Assembly: GCF_014839805.1 (NCBI RefSeq)
Contig: NC_051139.1
Location: 2,542,001-2,606,000 of the forward strand
Direction: 5' to 3'
DNA from: Manduca sexta
Lineage: Eukaryota; Arthropoda; Insecta; Lepidoptera; Sphingidae
Length of the DNA: 64,000 bases
The notes below the pieces were generated by a model. The model did no database searches, was not told the origin of the DNA, and was given only the letters and a program-made list of their open reading frames with translations. Of this stretch, positions 1 to 13,720 are shown piece after piece. Position 1 is the first letter of the stretch. Every line of letters begins with the position of its first letter. Position numbers and translations under genes: made by a program.

Positions 1-1387
1 TACGCGTTTACACTATCATACAGAATAAGGGCCCTGAGTAAATTATCGTATCTGAAAAAAATGCGATTTACCCTTTTATAGCGTTTCGTTATCTATATCC
101 TGTATAATGCACCTTTCAACTTTCTCTATTCACTAACTCAGTTCCAAACCTACTAAAAAAAGTTAATAAATGAATATTTTTTAATGGGTTTGGTAGTAAA
201 CAGTACATAGATAACGAAACGTTAAAAAGTGAAAATCACAATTTTTAGATACGATAGTTTTCTTAGGAGCCATCGGTAGATGTGCTAACACCTGTGTCTG
301 CCCTTAAAAATGGAAGTCGTGATGATATTTATACATTGATGTCAAGCCTAAATAATGCACATTGATGGTTTCACAAAACTTGGCCTGAATGTCCAACAAA
401 ACTAATCTATATTGCAGGGATGCATTGTTCAGCATACGTGTCGCATTCCGGATTTCCTGGTGTTTGCGAGTGTCTCGGTGACGTGCATTCTTTCTTTCTC
501 TTCTTTACTTATATTAATAGTGTTATGTATGCTTGAAGTCCAGCTTTCTATAATAGGTACGTGTAGTAATGGATGTTGGAAGGCTTTCTAGTTAGCATTG
601 CGGTAAAGTTTTGCAGGTGATATTTTGTATTAATTATTTTCCATCCCTTATGAATGAGTTATGTTTAATCACTGTTAAGTTACTGATTTTTTGTACCTTA
701 AAAGGAACCCCTATGGGATCACTGTTTTGTTCATGTCTCTGTCAAAACCCTTCTTCTCAGCAATACGTAGAGGTGTCAAGTATTTTTTTCAATCAAAAGA
801 TATCACCTTTTATGATGCATTTTTTGTGATTATACAAGGGAATCACAACCTATATGGAAATTCTCGTTGATATAAAATCATAAAATTTGCCAAGAAATAA
901 TATCTTATGACACATGTTAAAGAAAAAATCTAAAAACCGACAATATGTACCCATTTATATACTTACGTACAAGTTTGTATGTAAACCTAGGTGCGTGGGT
1001 CCAACTCGTACTTGTCTGGTTTTTAATACATAAATCAATTTGACGTTGATCCTAGGATGAAATTAATTTGATACCGATGCATTTCTATATGTAAAGCGTC
1101 TATATTAAAACACAAACGACATGTGTTCTTCATTCAATCAGTTTTAACCACAATTTAACTAAAGACAAGACATATAAAGAGAACACGATTAAGGAAAAAT
1201 GTGTACCGAATATATAAATTCAAATGTGATTAAAGAATACTCGTTCGCGGCGGAAATTCCCATAACGAGTTTAAATGACTGATATACGATTGTTGTGAAA
1301 AAACTAATCGGTTAATTAGTATGTAATTTTAGAACAATAGTATAATAAGTATTTAATAAAAATGCTTCTAAAATGTCGAAATAAAAC

Positions 1388-1560
1388 CAGTTTTCGGATT
1401 TTATCACAGCTTTGTGGATTTTTTCTGCCGTCGTTTCGAAGAATGCTTGTAAAATGTGGGTAGATATTGTAGCTTTGACTTTTTGGTCGATCAACAAACA
1501 CCTCGGTCCCCTCCCGTGACCGTGAAGGCTGCAAAATCTTCGGAAACGTCGAGAGAAAAT
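1388..1560. repeat. Dispersed repeat family J
   Basis: GTTTTCGGATTTTATCAC, CGTCGTTTCGAAGA and CCCGTGACCGTGAAGGCTGC recur at 55,818-55,950. No coding role. Confidence 0.5.
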
Positions 1561-1854
1561 AATAAAATAAAAAATCGCGATAATATTCAGAAAAATAGTT
1601 TTATTTCTATGTCTAACATTCGTGAAAATATAAGAAATCATAATACGTCTTTTTATTTATTTGTAATTCCCAATATGAATATTTAATGAGCTTTGAGTTT
1701 TGGAATTAAAAATTAATCAATAAGTTATGGCATTATGTGTTATATAAAATAATTAAAATTAATCTCTTTAATTTTACCGTAGGCATTAATTAAAGTTATT
1801 GCATTATTTACATACATGGTAACTAATATTGCCAAAATGGTAAACTAATGTTCT

Positions 1855-1935
1855 CTTCAACTACTGAGAAGGTTTAGGTCTTAGTCCAATACGCTGACCT
1901 AGTGCGGATTGGAAAACATATTTGATACGCCATAA
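1855..1935 (-). mobile_element. SINE family B, 3' fragment
   Basis: It contains TTTAGGTCTTAGTCCAATAC and CCTAGTGCGGATTGG, a diverged piece of the family B 3' half. Confidence 0.5.
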
Positions 1936-2944
1936 ATTCGATAAACGTTATCTATGATATCCAATCTATAGAATAGCGTAGAAAATAAAAGTCTGTAAGC
2001 CTTTGCCTACGCTGATTAGTGACGAGCAATTAACTTCGATAAACCCTGTAGGAAATCCGTTGGTCCTTCGAGCCGGATCGAGATTAATTTGCGGGAGATA
2101 GAGCAATGCTGTGACGTCCGATCTACGTTACTGATGCTAACACAATATAAAGTGTTGTGGGATCTAATAGTTGGCCCATTGTAATTAGTTCCAGGGATTA
2201 ATGTTATGTTGTATTGTAGTGTAAAGATTAGTTTTAGGAATATTTTTTGGGCATACGACCATGAAGTAAAGCAGTTATTGTAAATTTCTTTGGACCTGTA
2301 AGTGTGTGAAGTGGACGTGTTTGTTAGGTTAGTTGTCTTCTAATAATTTCAATCACATTATTTTATTGGAAAACTGAGCATTGTAACAGGCACGTTTTAG
2401 ATGTGATATAGCTAGTCTTATTACACAGGTGATATATATTTTATTTTTGTATTAACCTGCAAAACCCAAAATAATTCCGGAATCACTATATTCTTAAAAT
2501 ATCTAAAAATGCGTTTGTGGTAAATGTAGTTCGACATCGTATAACCCAGATAAAGCAGAAGCGTGTAACAAATTGCAATATATTGCACTACGTTCAATAT
2601 GTTTCAAATAGTGATAAATGAAAGAAGTTAGTCTTGCGAACTTATTTCCTATTCCCTTCCGTTGTCATGGCTATTTTTTTGATGTATATTTCTAATCTTG
2701 TATAACGACGTTTTTCTTTTCACTGCATAGTTTTCAGTTCAAAGTGAGACTTATGTATATAGTTTGTGGGCGTTGTTTCTAACCTTAAATCCAAATACTC
2801 GGCTATGTATTTTTTAAATGTAGGCGCATTCTTTTAAAGCGCATCTCATTTTTCTTGGAATTGTGATTATTTAAGACCTGTGATCATTTAACGTAAGATG
2901 ACCCAAGAAGTCTTTTTTTTGCTATATGTACCTATACATTATAT

Positions 2945-3265
2945 AATAATATCAGCCCTATATTATTATATACTGTCCCACTGCCGGGCACTTGCCTCCT
3001 CTACTACTGAGAGGGATTAGGCCTTAGTCCACCACGCTGGCCCAGTGCGGATAGGCAAACTTCACATACCCTAACAATTCTTAGAGAATTACTCAGGTAT
3101 GCAGGTTACCTCACGATGTTTTCCTTTGCCGTTAACGCAAGCGTTAATTCACAAAGAATACACACATAATTTTAGAAAATTCAGAGGTGTGTGAATTTGG
3201 GTTTTGAATCTGCGGACATTCGTCTCGTTAGTCCGTTCCACAACCAACTAGGCTACTGCTGCACT
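2945..3265 (-). mobile_element. tRNA-derived SINE (family B), near full length
   Basis: On the plus strand it runs from ATATCAGCCCTATATT to AACTAGGCTACTGCTGC. It matches the full copy at 31,895-32,227 in reverse, including the tRNA-like head and the conserved ATTAGGCCTTAGTCCACCAC block. Confidence 0.8.
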
Positions 3266-4667
3266 ACTTATACAGTAAGCAAAAATGTATGAACCGGAAA
3301 CGATAATGCACTTTAATATTTAGATATCTAGGTCAGTTAATGCGCACTTTAGTAATCTGTATCAATTCCAATTGAGCTAGTTTGAATCGAAATCCCCTCT
3401 ATGGGAGGCAGGGCACGTTCAATGTAAGCTAGATTTGAATAACAAACACGATTGTGCAGTTTATCCGTGTCTGTATGTCCGTACACATTGTTTAGTCCAG
3501 TATCAAAACATTGATGGATGGTATATTGAAACACAAGTTACAGATATGTTAGTAAAGCTATGTGAAATCATTATTGTTTTTATTTAAAGTGCTCGGCAAA
3601 ACGGTGCGCTAATCGTATTTTTAGAAGCTGTATAATTGAAATGTATAAAACATAAGAAAAAAATATATATATTTGTACGATGTTATCTCAACTTTGGTAG
3701 TTTTGTGGATATTGTGTCATTAATTTCATAATATAAATGCTAATAAATTGTTGATTTTCGCGCATCTCCTCCCAAAATATACGTCATCATCTTAATTTGC
3801 AACGAACTCTATTAAATAGACAATTTAATAAGGAATGTTTTGGTAGTTAATTTTTTTTTAAAGACTTAAAATTTATTGTTTAAAGAAATTATTCATAAAT
3901 TTATGCGTATTTCCGCCGCAACTCGTGCGCCGAAAATGTATAGAACTGCTTAAGACCGTTTTCTCGGCGGTGGATCTTAAATTAAAATGATCTTTTCGGT
4001 GAAGGCGCAAGATTTCAAATTGTTCGCGAAGCGATAAACAAATGAGAGTGTATAGTTCAATGAAATTTTGAATGGTGAATTGGTGAAATTTGTTTTACAG
4101 AACTTTTTCATAACAAAAAAAACAAAAGCCAATGAAAAAATATTTCCATCAATAGACATTCCCGTTCAGAATATGCAAATAAACCTTTTTTTCTCTGCGA
4201 ATATTCGCTTGTGAAGCAAACAAATTTTCAATATTCAATAAACAAGAATTCGTGATGTATGGGCGGCGTATCCTGTAAGCCGGAGCGTGGGACGGGTCGC
4301 AGGGGCCCGTGTCGGACGGCCTGCGGTTTCCACCCTGAATTAAAAGGGTTATTTGAAATCATTTAAGTAAAATTATGTTTCAATGAATAGGTAATAATCG
4401 GTAATGTAGTTGTAATATAAATTTCCTCCTTCGTTATGTAGGTAAATTATAAAAAAAATATTGAATTATTTTTTAGAATAAAAGAGAAAAGGTTTGGAAT
4501 ATTTTAAAGGGAAATAGTACGCTAATTTATATCCAAGGTTTTATCAGAATTAGAGATATTATACTGAATGGAGTATACTAGCTTACAAATTTAGAAGGCA
4601 GTAGGCGAGAAACAATAGGCATCCGCTACGAAATTTTACGTTGTAATATTTCCTTTTATATAAACAA

Positions 4668-4968
4668 CTAGCGACCCGCCCCGGCTTCGCACGGGTGCAA
4701 TGCTGATACTAAATACACTACAGAAAAACTGTGAACATTGTATATAAAAACATAGTGGCCCGCTCTGGCTTCGCACGGGAAAACATAACAAAATAACAGT
4801 ATTTCTCCACTATTTAATGGATGTTATTATACATATAAACCTTCCTCTTGAATCACTCTATTTATTAAAAAAAAACCGCATCAAAATCTGTTGCGTAGTT
4901 TTAAAGATTTAAGCATACAAAGGGACATAGGGACAGAGAAAGCGACTTTGTTTTATACTATGTAGTGA
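4668..4968 (-). mobile_element. Short Helitron (lepidopteran type)
   Basis: Read on the minus strand it starts TCACTACATAGTATAAAACA and ends CCCCGGCGGG-like GC sequence then CTAG. It is flanked by A and T. It includes a second internal CGCACGGG motif at about 4,770, suggesting an internal partial duplication. Confidence 0.75.
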
Positions 4969-6857
4969 TTTCAGTGGAAGACTACAAGTTAAAAAAATAT
5001 ATTTTGGATTAACATAGCTTATTAATAATTTATGTATTTGGAACTATTCGGTCGAGTTTAAATTTTTCTTATCACAATTACCGGTTACCCATCGACACTC
5101 ATCCGCCATATTGGTTCATAGCAGGCATTATTACTGAATATAACTACATCCAGGGAAGGAAATCGAAAATAATAAGATATTCTACTCATACTCTCATATT
5201 TTAAATTTGATTCTTTTTGTATATTTTAGTGTGTAAAATGGCTTATTAGAAATTATTAGAAATCTAAATTAAAATACATCCTTTTAAAATTTATTTTAGT
5301 GAAGCAAAACCGTTTGTTATTATGGAGACAAAAGTTTGAAGACCATTTTAAAATTATTCAGTTTCTTTTGTGACTCATTTTGCGTTTTAGTACCAGATTT
5401 TGATTGATTTTGTTGTTCCATTGACATCATAACTGCTTATGCGATATGATAATTATAAACATTTACAAAAAAAAAAAAGAATTTAAAAGCAGGTTTTAAC
5501 AAAAATATTTTAAATAATTTTTAGTGCCTTTCTTCAATTTTTTTTAATATATTGTAATTTAATCACATTTAAACGTGGATATCACGCAGTCGCATCTCGT
5601 ATAAAGATATTCGTGAAATTGTCAACAGCTGTCACTAAGAAGCGGCACATGAAGAAGCAATTTAACGAACAGTTTCCGACAGAAACATTGAAATTAATTT
5701 TACGAACGTCCGCATTCACCGTTAATTTCTCCTAATATTCCATTATGCTCCAAAAATAGGCTCGAAGGAAGGGTAAATCCCTCTCATTTCAGTTGACCTA
5801 ATTTCTAATTCTCACAGAATGAGGGCAGGATATCACAAGTTAGTTCGCTGTCAAAATCAGGACCCATGATGTTAAGTCGGCGTTGGGTGCGAAAGATAAT
5901 GTCGAAATGTGTGTGGGTAGTTTTATTATTTAATATAATGTTTTCTAGTTTGTGGTTAGATCGTAAGCACTAAAATGGACTTAAGCTTGCCATTGATGTA
6001 TCTTAGATTAGAATTATCGCCAATTGCAATAAACGATTCCAATTGCTTTTTTCGATGTATAAAAAAAAATATTGTCGGAGTGGCAACATCGTACTTTCAG
6101 TCAGAAGTATACTTCAAACATTACATTCGCACAAAGTTTTAAAATATCAATCAAAATTCATAATATTATTATTATCTATTCTCAAAACGTAAAATTGTAT
6201 TCCTTACTGCGACTTTGGTATTGCAAATTCTGTAAGAGCAACAGTGGAACGCAGTATTCATATTATATGTCAATGAAACTCAACGAGATAACGAGAAGAC
6301 TAATAGCAACAAACTGCTGCCTTTAATCCACATTATTCGTCTAATTCATTAAATACAAAGACGGAATATTTTATATAGCTAGATTATAATAATTGAATTG
6401 AAAGAGAGAGAAGAGAAATTAAATTGTGACATACCACTAAAGATGATTTAAATAAAACATTCAGAAATTTCCATTAGGAAGTACCAATAAGTCTATCTAA
6501 TGAGTAATGACAAGAAAATCACTAAGGTCAGCGAACGCTAGCTCAGTTTCGCGAAATGTTGGCAGTTGTCACGTGAACCATAAAATTTTGTATGCAAATT
6601 GAATTATGTTCGCGACAAGAAATGGTGAACGGGTCGGTACCTCGACGCCCATCTCATCTGGTAAACGGTTCGTTATAAATTATGGGACGGATATAAATTC
6701 TCGGGCAAACGAAATTCACTACTAGTCGTGTGATTTACAGATCTTTTTGCTTGTTACGCGGGAAACTTTAGATCCATTAACTAATTTCATCAGCTTCCTA
6801 GTAATCCCTGCGTATGGATTTTAGAAACGATTTTATCATGCACTAATACAGATCACG

Positions 6858-7015
6858 CCTTTATCCACGAAGTGGTAGCCAGAGGTGTTTCATCCCATGT
6901 CATAGAGGGTGAGCCTATCGCCTTATCGGGCACAAATTCCTCAATCGCAGGGATACTGGGCAAAAAAATAATATCACTTTGCTTGACAAGGAATTCACCC
7001 GAGATCTCAAACAGT
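6858..7015 (-). mobile_element. SINE family A, degenerate partial copy
   Basis: It contains GGTGAGCCTATCGCC and TCGGGCACAAATTCC in minus orientation, matching the body of the full copy near 10 kb. Confidence 0.6.
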
Positions 7016-7770
7016 CGTACCCATGCTTTCAAGGCAATGAGTTATGACTGTGAGCACTAATACCTTAAAGTTTATGTATTTTATATATGTATTTAAGTTG
7101 TAGGGTATAATATGTACTCTTCCTGTATTTAAAGACACTACCAGATAGATATTGGTTTCGATATTAAGTCCGCCTTTACATATTCTGCGTGTAAAGTTAT
7201 TGTAAATCATCACTGTTGCTTAATTCGGCTTAGTCGGAAAAAAAATAAACTGTAGAACTGTTTGGTTATGATTTTTCCTTAACGCAGTAAGAAATTATAT
7301 AAATGGCCCAAACGGAAATTCCCATGACCGTAATTTTTTTTTTGAAGTATTAGTCTTTTGGAATTTTTGTTCATACACATCGTATTCTTAAGTCTCTTTT
7401 GCCAATAATTATTAAAAATAATCTGGAACTTCATTTTCGTTTAAAATGATGCAGTTAAGTTGCTTTAAGTAAGAATATTTTTTTTATATTAATTTCGTTT
7501 ATTATTACACTTTTAGTCCTGTTCATTCCACTTTACAGTACTATTTGAATATTTCCTAACATTTTCAGTAAGTAGGCCTCATATGCCAAGGAATTGAACA
7601 TGCCAAGCCTTTGAAATTCACTAAGTTATAGTTGGAGAATTTGCCGCACACTCTACCCGTCCTTGCAAACTTAGTTAAACTGTTGACATTTAACCTTTGG
7701 CTTGATATGTTTGACGTCATTAATAATCTAGTCTTCTACCTCCATCTAAACCAATTTAGGTTTAGAAGGC

Positions 7771-7978
7771 GTAATTCACTCACAACCCTTTTGATCAGCG
7801 TCATTTTAAAGTCTTGTGTCTTCACAATGTTCAACCATAGCTTTAGATTTAGATGACTGATGATGATTCTTACAAATTCCGTTTGATTTGCGTCTAATTC
7901 ACTCACAACCCTTTTTATTTGCGTCATTTTAAATTCTTGTACCTTCACATTTACCAACACAGCTTTAGATTTAGATGG
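7771..7978. repeat. Tandem duplication of ~85 bp
   Basis: ATTCACTCACAACCCTTTT, GCGTCATTTTAAA and AGCTTTAGATTTAGATG occur twice in the same order, about 125 bp apart. No coding role. Confidence 0.75.
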
Positions 7979-9334
7979 CTTAATTCAGATCCCTTTATGT
8001 AAATTACAGCGGTTGACACGGCGTTACGTCACCGACATACATTACAACCACCATAAAGGAATATTTGTCGCGAATACTTGCAAACTTGGAAATTTAATTA
8101 AACGGCACCGCCGCGCTGTTGGTGCTTTCGTCGAGAATGCAGCGTCCTTTTTGTTACGAGTTTACAAAACAAGTCCATGAATGCGTTTTTAATTAAACTC
8201 GTTTGTGTTTTTGGACACGTGTGCTGTGTGGAGGTTTATATCGTCGGAATCTGGTTGTTAGAACAGTATTAAGGTATTGATACAACTTTACAGAGTTAGT
8301 ACAGAATCACTGATGGTATCAGCTTTTATATAAATATTGAAGGGTAAGTTGTGTAATAGTCACTTGGAGTCAAGTATTTAAACATCTGATTTATATGATC
8401 GTGACAACTTTTGTATTTAATTTAAGTTAGTTGGAATTATTAGAATTTTTTAACTAAAACTTTCCAATTGCATGCTAGATTGTTTTATAACGTAATTTGG
8501 TTATCGTTCCTGATCAAAACAAATTATGGAGCAATAGAAAAAGCGGCTACTTAAATATTTGTTTTTAAGTCTCCTACATTAAAGACGGTTTTTATCAGGA
8601 ATTAATTAAGAGAATTCTACTAAAAGGAGACAAAAAGTAAACAGCTAACTGAGAGTCCAGGTTAAACAAAACTGTGCTAGTGAATATAAAAGATTTAATG
8701 AACTGCGAGCTAGTTATTGTTGGAAGCTAAATTTAATCGAAAGTATTAGTTACAAAAAGAGTTAGGTTTTCAAAACACTGCATGGCATTACGTGGCGCTC
8801 GCGATCCCGAGATTTTATATATTCTATATTACCTATGTAAATCTCATAATGCCCTATTGCCCAGTATTTAAATTAACTACCATTTGTTTCAAAACGGAAT
8901 ATAATATAACATTGTTGCTATATATCAGTAATAGACAATGCGCTAAGGTAGTTACCTAGATGAACTCTCAGACCTATCTAGACAATCATATAAATTATTA
9001 TTTGAACATGTATTTAATTTCAAAACACATAAAACTGTTTAATGACTCGTAAGTCGAAGAAATCGCGACAAGTTGATTTATTAGCATGAGATAATATTAT
9101 GTTGACTTTGATTACTGACAATGTACTAATCAACACAACTTCTACATGCATTTCTCTAGAGGTTAGTTTATACGTATTTCTCTCATACGTAGTTTATCAC
9201 AACAGTTCAATGGTTATCGCCTACTTAGTAACTGTTTACATTTATGTTTGTTAGGATGCATATCTGAATATCTATCTACATATTGCAGAAGCACAGTTGC
9301 TATGGATAATATGATCTATACCCACTGCCTGACA

Positions 9335-9610
9335 TCTTAAAAAAAATGCGTATTATTGGAGGTTTAAATGTTTGGATATATTTTGTTAGAAGGAAACGTA
9401 GTACTGAACGGATTTAGATAAAATTTGGCACAAGGATAGAACCTGGATTAAGATATAGGCTACTTTTATTCTGATAATTTTCTCCTGTATGAAATATTGG
9501 AAACTGATTTTCTAAGTAGACGGCGTCATGGATACCCATAGTGATGGCTCTAAGGGACTTTTATAGCGGGAAAGGCATTTCACGCGGGCCAAGCCATGAG
9601 TAACATCTAG
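9335..9610 (+). mobile_element. Short Helitron-like element
   Basis: It starts TCTTAAAAAAAATGCG and ends ACATCTAG before T. It resembles the copy at 38,865-39,139 in length (276 and 275 bp) and in internal motifs (ACTGAACGGATTTAGAT). Confidence 0.6.
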
Positions 9611-9998
9611 TTAAATATAAGCAGAAAGTCTTGACATCTTAAAGAAAATTGAGCATTGATAATTCAGATATGTTGGAAGACATTGTATAAAATAAATTTT
9701 AGAATAATACGTGTAAACAATATTTAGTAGTGCTAATTTAAGAATGAGATAATTGACATCATTTGGATTATTATAAAAGGACACTGAGAGATAATAGTTC
9801 AGTAAGAAAAGTTATTAGATTCTGGTAACATTATATAAACATAATGCGTTTCATTTTCCGTATCTTATTATTTTGCGCGCTGATAACGGATTTGCGAATA
9901 ATTTTATAAGTCTGACCAAAGTTTGATTCTAAGCCCATGTGGGGAATTGTGAATAATTTTATAGATCTTACAAAACTTTATCTAAGCGTATGTATTTG

Positions 9999-10251
9999 AC
10001 TGCGTCGGTGGTGCAGTTGTACTGCATGCGCGGTACAAGAACGGTCTGAGGTTCTGGGTTCGAATCTTGGGTCGGGCAAAGTGTTATTTGGGTTTTTCTG
10101 CTCACTATCAGCTCGGAATTTGGAATTTGAGCCCGATGTGGCGATAGGCTCGCCCCCTATCACATCATAGGACGGAACACATTTGGCGAGGAGTGGAAGC
10201 CCTGGTTGCGCGTCTTCAGGAATAAATGCGTGATGATGTGTGTGCGTGTGT
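9999..10251 (+). mobile_element. tRNA-derived SINE (family A)
   Basis: It starts with a tRNA-like 5' part with box-B sequence GGTTCGAATCT, then the conserved body (GCCCGATGTGGCGATAGGCT) and a (TG)n tail. It is flanked by a perfect 11-bp duplication GTATGTATTTG (9,988-9,998 and 10,252-10,262). Confidence 0.85.
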
Positions 10252-10862
10252 GTATGTATTTGTGGAACAAAATTAGAAAAAAAATCTTTCTTCAGTTTCC
10301 TTCTCTCCTTCAGTTGAAAATGTCTCATAACACTACAGACGTCACAAATGTAGACACAATGGTAAATTACAGATACCTTGAAACACATAATACCTTTATG
10401 TGCTTAACATTTTTTTTATCACAACAAACACAGTTAAATGATTAAATTATTAAAGTAATCTGTAACGCGGATACTATAGATCTCAAAGTAAACTAGCCTT
10501 CAGTTAAAATGGACGAAATAATATTGACATGTCCGCATTAAGAATGTTATTATATTTTTTATCTACATTGGCAACAATGGCTGTGTATTTATCTCGAACG
10601 GGTTTGTTTGTACCGCCAATTTGCGTTTTTGTTGTACCTTCGCAGTATGGACATGTTAATAACGTTAGTGTAGTATTGATGTGGACTTAATAAAGCAATT
10701 GTGTAATTGTTTTGATCCGTGATTAGTATGGGATTATGATATTTAATAGAGTATTGACGGATATAAAGATTTTTGATAAACAGTAATACAAAGAGAACAT
10801 TAATTAATATTATCTGTGGATATGATATATTTGATAAGACCTTAATCATTTTTTCTTTTTTT

Positions 10863-11015
10863 TATTGCTTTGAATGACGTAACGAGCTTGCCGCTCGCCT
10901 GATAGTAAGCGATACGACCGCCCATAAACAGTAGAAACACAATCCTACACCTAGGAATTCAAAGTATTGTTTGGTATTCCACTACGCTCGCCATGGGACA
11001 TGAGATCTTAAGTCT
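10863..11015 (+). mobile_element. Dispersed repeat family D
   Basis: GCTTGCCGCTCGCCTGATAG, GCGATACGACCGCCCATAAA and CACTACGCTCGCCATG recur at 16,388-16,575. Likely a SINE-like element; no internal gene. Confidence 0.6.
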
Positions 11016-12365
11016 TATTATGTGCAGTGGTTACCACAAGGAAGTTCTTTGATAAACACTAATGTAAAGAGAACGTTAGTTAATATTTTATTTGGATATT
11101 ATGTAATGTTTGATAAGATCATAATTATTTTAAACAATATGGAAAGAAGACCAAAAAAATACACTTTAAATGTAGTCTATTATACTGTTATATTACGTAT
11201 GAATCGTATATTAAAAATGTATATTAAAGGTATAATAAGCATGATATGTAAGTGAATATCTGCTTGTTGCGCTTTTTAAGTTAAGGAACAGATGTTTAAC
11301 TTGCCAAGAGAAATTTAAATATTTTGTTTAAGACTTTCTTTTGTAACAAAATTTGGTAACACGTAAAATTATTTTGCGAACTATTTATTCCCTTCTAGTA
11401 CAAATAACTTGTCTGTTATTCTAATTGATGTAATGACATGCCATTTTTAAAATACTCTGCCAAGGTCTTTTTCATGCGGAATTTTATTTTTATTAATTAC
11501 CTATCCAATCATGTAATTTATTGTTTATTTGTATTTAATATTTTTACTGGTGTTGAAATATTTTTGGTCGTCAATGTAAACATCTGCGTTGGCCGATGAC
11601 CTACATGAACGGAACGGAAAAACCTATGCAAACCGGAATGAATAAGGATAAAGTTTGAATTTACTTCTCAACGATTGTAATCAAGGCTGTCCAAATCTCT
11701 TGGAAACTGGCTTTTTTAAACCAGAAGTAAACTTTAACTCATACGTATCCTAAGGAAAGTAGATAATGTGGAACCACATCTACACTTCCTTGTAGACTGT
11801 AGATTTAAAGATGCTATAAGTAACTAGCACGATAAACCATCTAAAACACTCTTGTTGAACAGTAAAGACACGGATGCATTCACGGTAAAAAAAAACATAA
11901 CTAAATATTTGAAACACCATTGACAACCCTAGTGACCTGTAATATTAATATAATGACTACTTTCGCAAGCTTCGAGACTAATTATGTTTTGAATGCATTC
12001 TACAAATTGTTTGTTGCTTTGCTTTGTTGTACTATGTAATTAAATAACAACTGTATAGTACTACATTAAGAGCAGTCACTGTATTTAAAGTGCTATTTTG
12101 CGACTACGACTTATTGCAAGTACCTATTATACATAATATTGAGTATTCGCAAACTGTTATTTCATTAGATAGGACTCGACCTGTGGTCTAACTGAAATTG
12201 GTTTGTTGGTTTAAATTATGTTTATTGCATAGGTTAGTAGACGATCATGTGGATTATCAGATCTCAACTGACTGATGTCGACTGCTCATAAACAGCCACA
12301 ATTCCAAAAAAAAAAAACGTTGCTTTCGAATCATCATATAACCCAAGTATAATAATTCTCATGAA

Positions 12366-12600
12366 CGAATCCCTCGTAACTCCGTTTCGGCCACGGCGGC
12401 CAAACTCAACGGAGATCAGCCAGGTACACAAGTGATATCATATAGATAGGGCATATGTGTGTGCGCAATACACAAATGCATTTCCTGTTCCTTCACTCTC
12501 ACAGTCCGATAAGATGGCAAACCGACCTGGCCGGAGAGAGATCAGGCGCAGGACTTAACGGCTTTACGTGCTTTAAACTTTTCGACGTGACAGTGACGTT
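12366..12600. mobile_element. Lepidopteran interspersed repeat (family I)
   Basis: CCACGGCGGCCAAACTCAAC, GGAGATCAGCCAGGTAC, GTGTGCGCAATACACAAATG and GGAGAGAGATCAGGCGCAGG form a sequence block I recognise as common in lepidopteran genomes. Class uncertain. The open frame across it is not a gene. Confidence 0.6.
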
Positions 12601-13560
12601 TTGCAAAAGCCACAAAAGAAATATTAGCTTATTCTTTAATAATTGTATGTATTAGTAGGTACTAATTCGTTTAAAGATTGTTTCTTTAAAGTTTTCATTG
12701 AATCTATACAGATTTTATTAAATTATATTTTACATCATTACTTTTAAGAAACGCATTTTCGAAAAATCTTGACATTCATTCGTCCCAACATTTATCTCAT
12801 GTATGTAAATAATATTAAAATAAATATTCATGAACAGAGGAAAATTGAAAGCAATGCCGCGATCATAAAACTCAGCGGAGTGTCATGCGAATGAAGTCGC
12901 GTAGGGAATACTACTATTTGTATATGACCCAGCATTTATTTGTATGGAGAAAATGTTTCGGTATTTTTTGTTTATTTTGCCAATGTGAGTGCCCTGCGTG
13001 ATTACTCGTAAGGAGTTCGTGTTATGCATATTGAATTTCGATGTTAGATGTGGAGTATTCTGGCAAAGTTATGGTATAGAAATAATCACAATTTGGGATA
13101 CGAAGCTATTTTATTTACTACGGTCGATGAGAGTTGATATCTCACAGAAACAGCAAAGTGCGTCGATACTTTGAAATCCTAAATGTCGAGTGTTGTTACT
13201 GTTTTTGGGCAGGTTTGGCATACACCGTCAGACGAATAAACTTTCGTTTGACATCTCATATTAGTTCTGTAAAAAAAACTCACATACTGTGACATAAAGA
13301 ACCCATTAAAAATAATACAATCCGGATTCGATAATAATATAATGACTTTTATCTGATTGTTGTAATTGACAATGACGAAGGACGTGGCTTGATTTAATAA
13401 CTCGGTGGAGAGCTCACGATCGTAGCAATGATTAAGTTATGCAAAATTAATTGTAGACCGATCCGACATAAATTCCATTGGCTCGTTCAAACTAGGACAT
13501 GAATTATAATAAGATTGTAGACGATTTTACTGAGATTTAGTCTGTGTTTAACATCATAAA

Positions 13561-13720
13561 CTAGATTTTGCTTGCGGCTTTGCCTCGACAATCTTTTCCG
13601 GCATAAAAGAGGCCTATAGCACTCAGGGGTAATGTAAAAAAAAGTGAAAAAAATAAATTGAGTTTAGTAGACTCTGATATCAGTGCATTCAAACAAACAA
13701 ACTCTTACGTTTATAATTGA
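13561..13720 (-). mobile_element. Short Helitron-like element
   Basis: On the minus strand it runs from TCAATTATAAACGTAAGAG to GCAAGCAAAATCTAG, flanked by A and T. Its 5' end with a GAGTTTGTTTG run resembles that of the two larger elements. Confidence 0.55.

Noticed and set aside
10000..10090. Possible tRNA gene from box-B-like GGTTCGAAT sequences
   Set aside because: They lie in SINE heads with degenerate A boxes, body sequence and target duplications; no intact cloverleaf is seen.
9978..10388. 136-codon minus-strand open frame
   Set aside because: It is the antisense of a family A SINE with its target duplication; the same pattern recurs at the other SINE copies.
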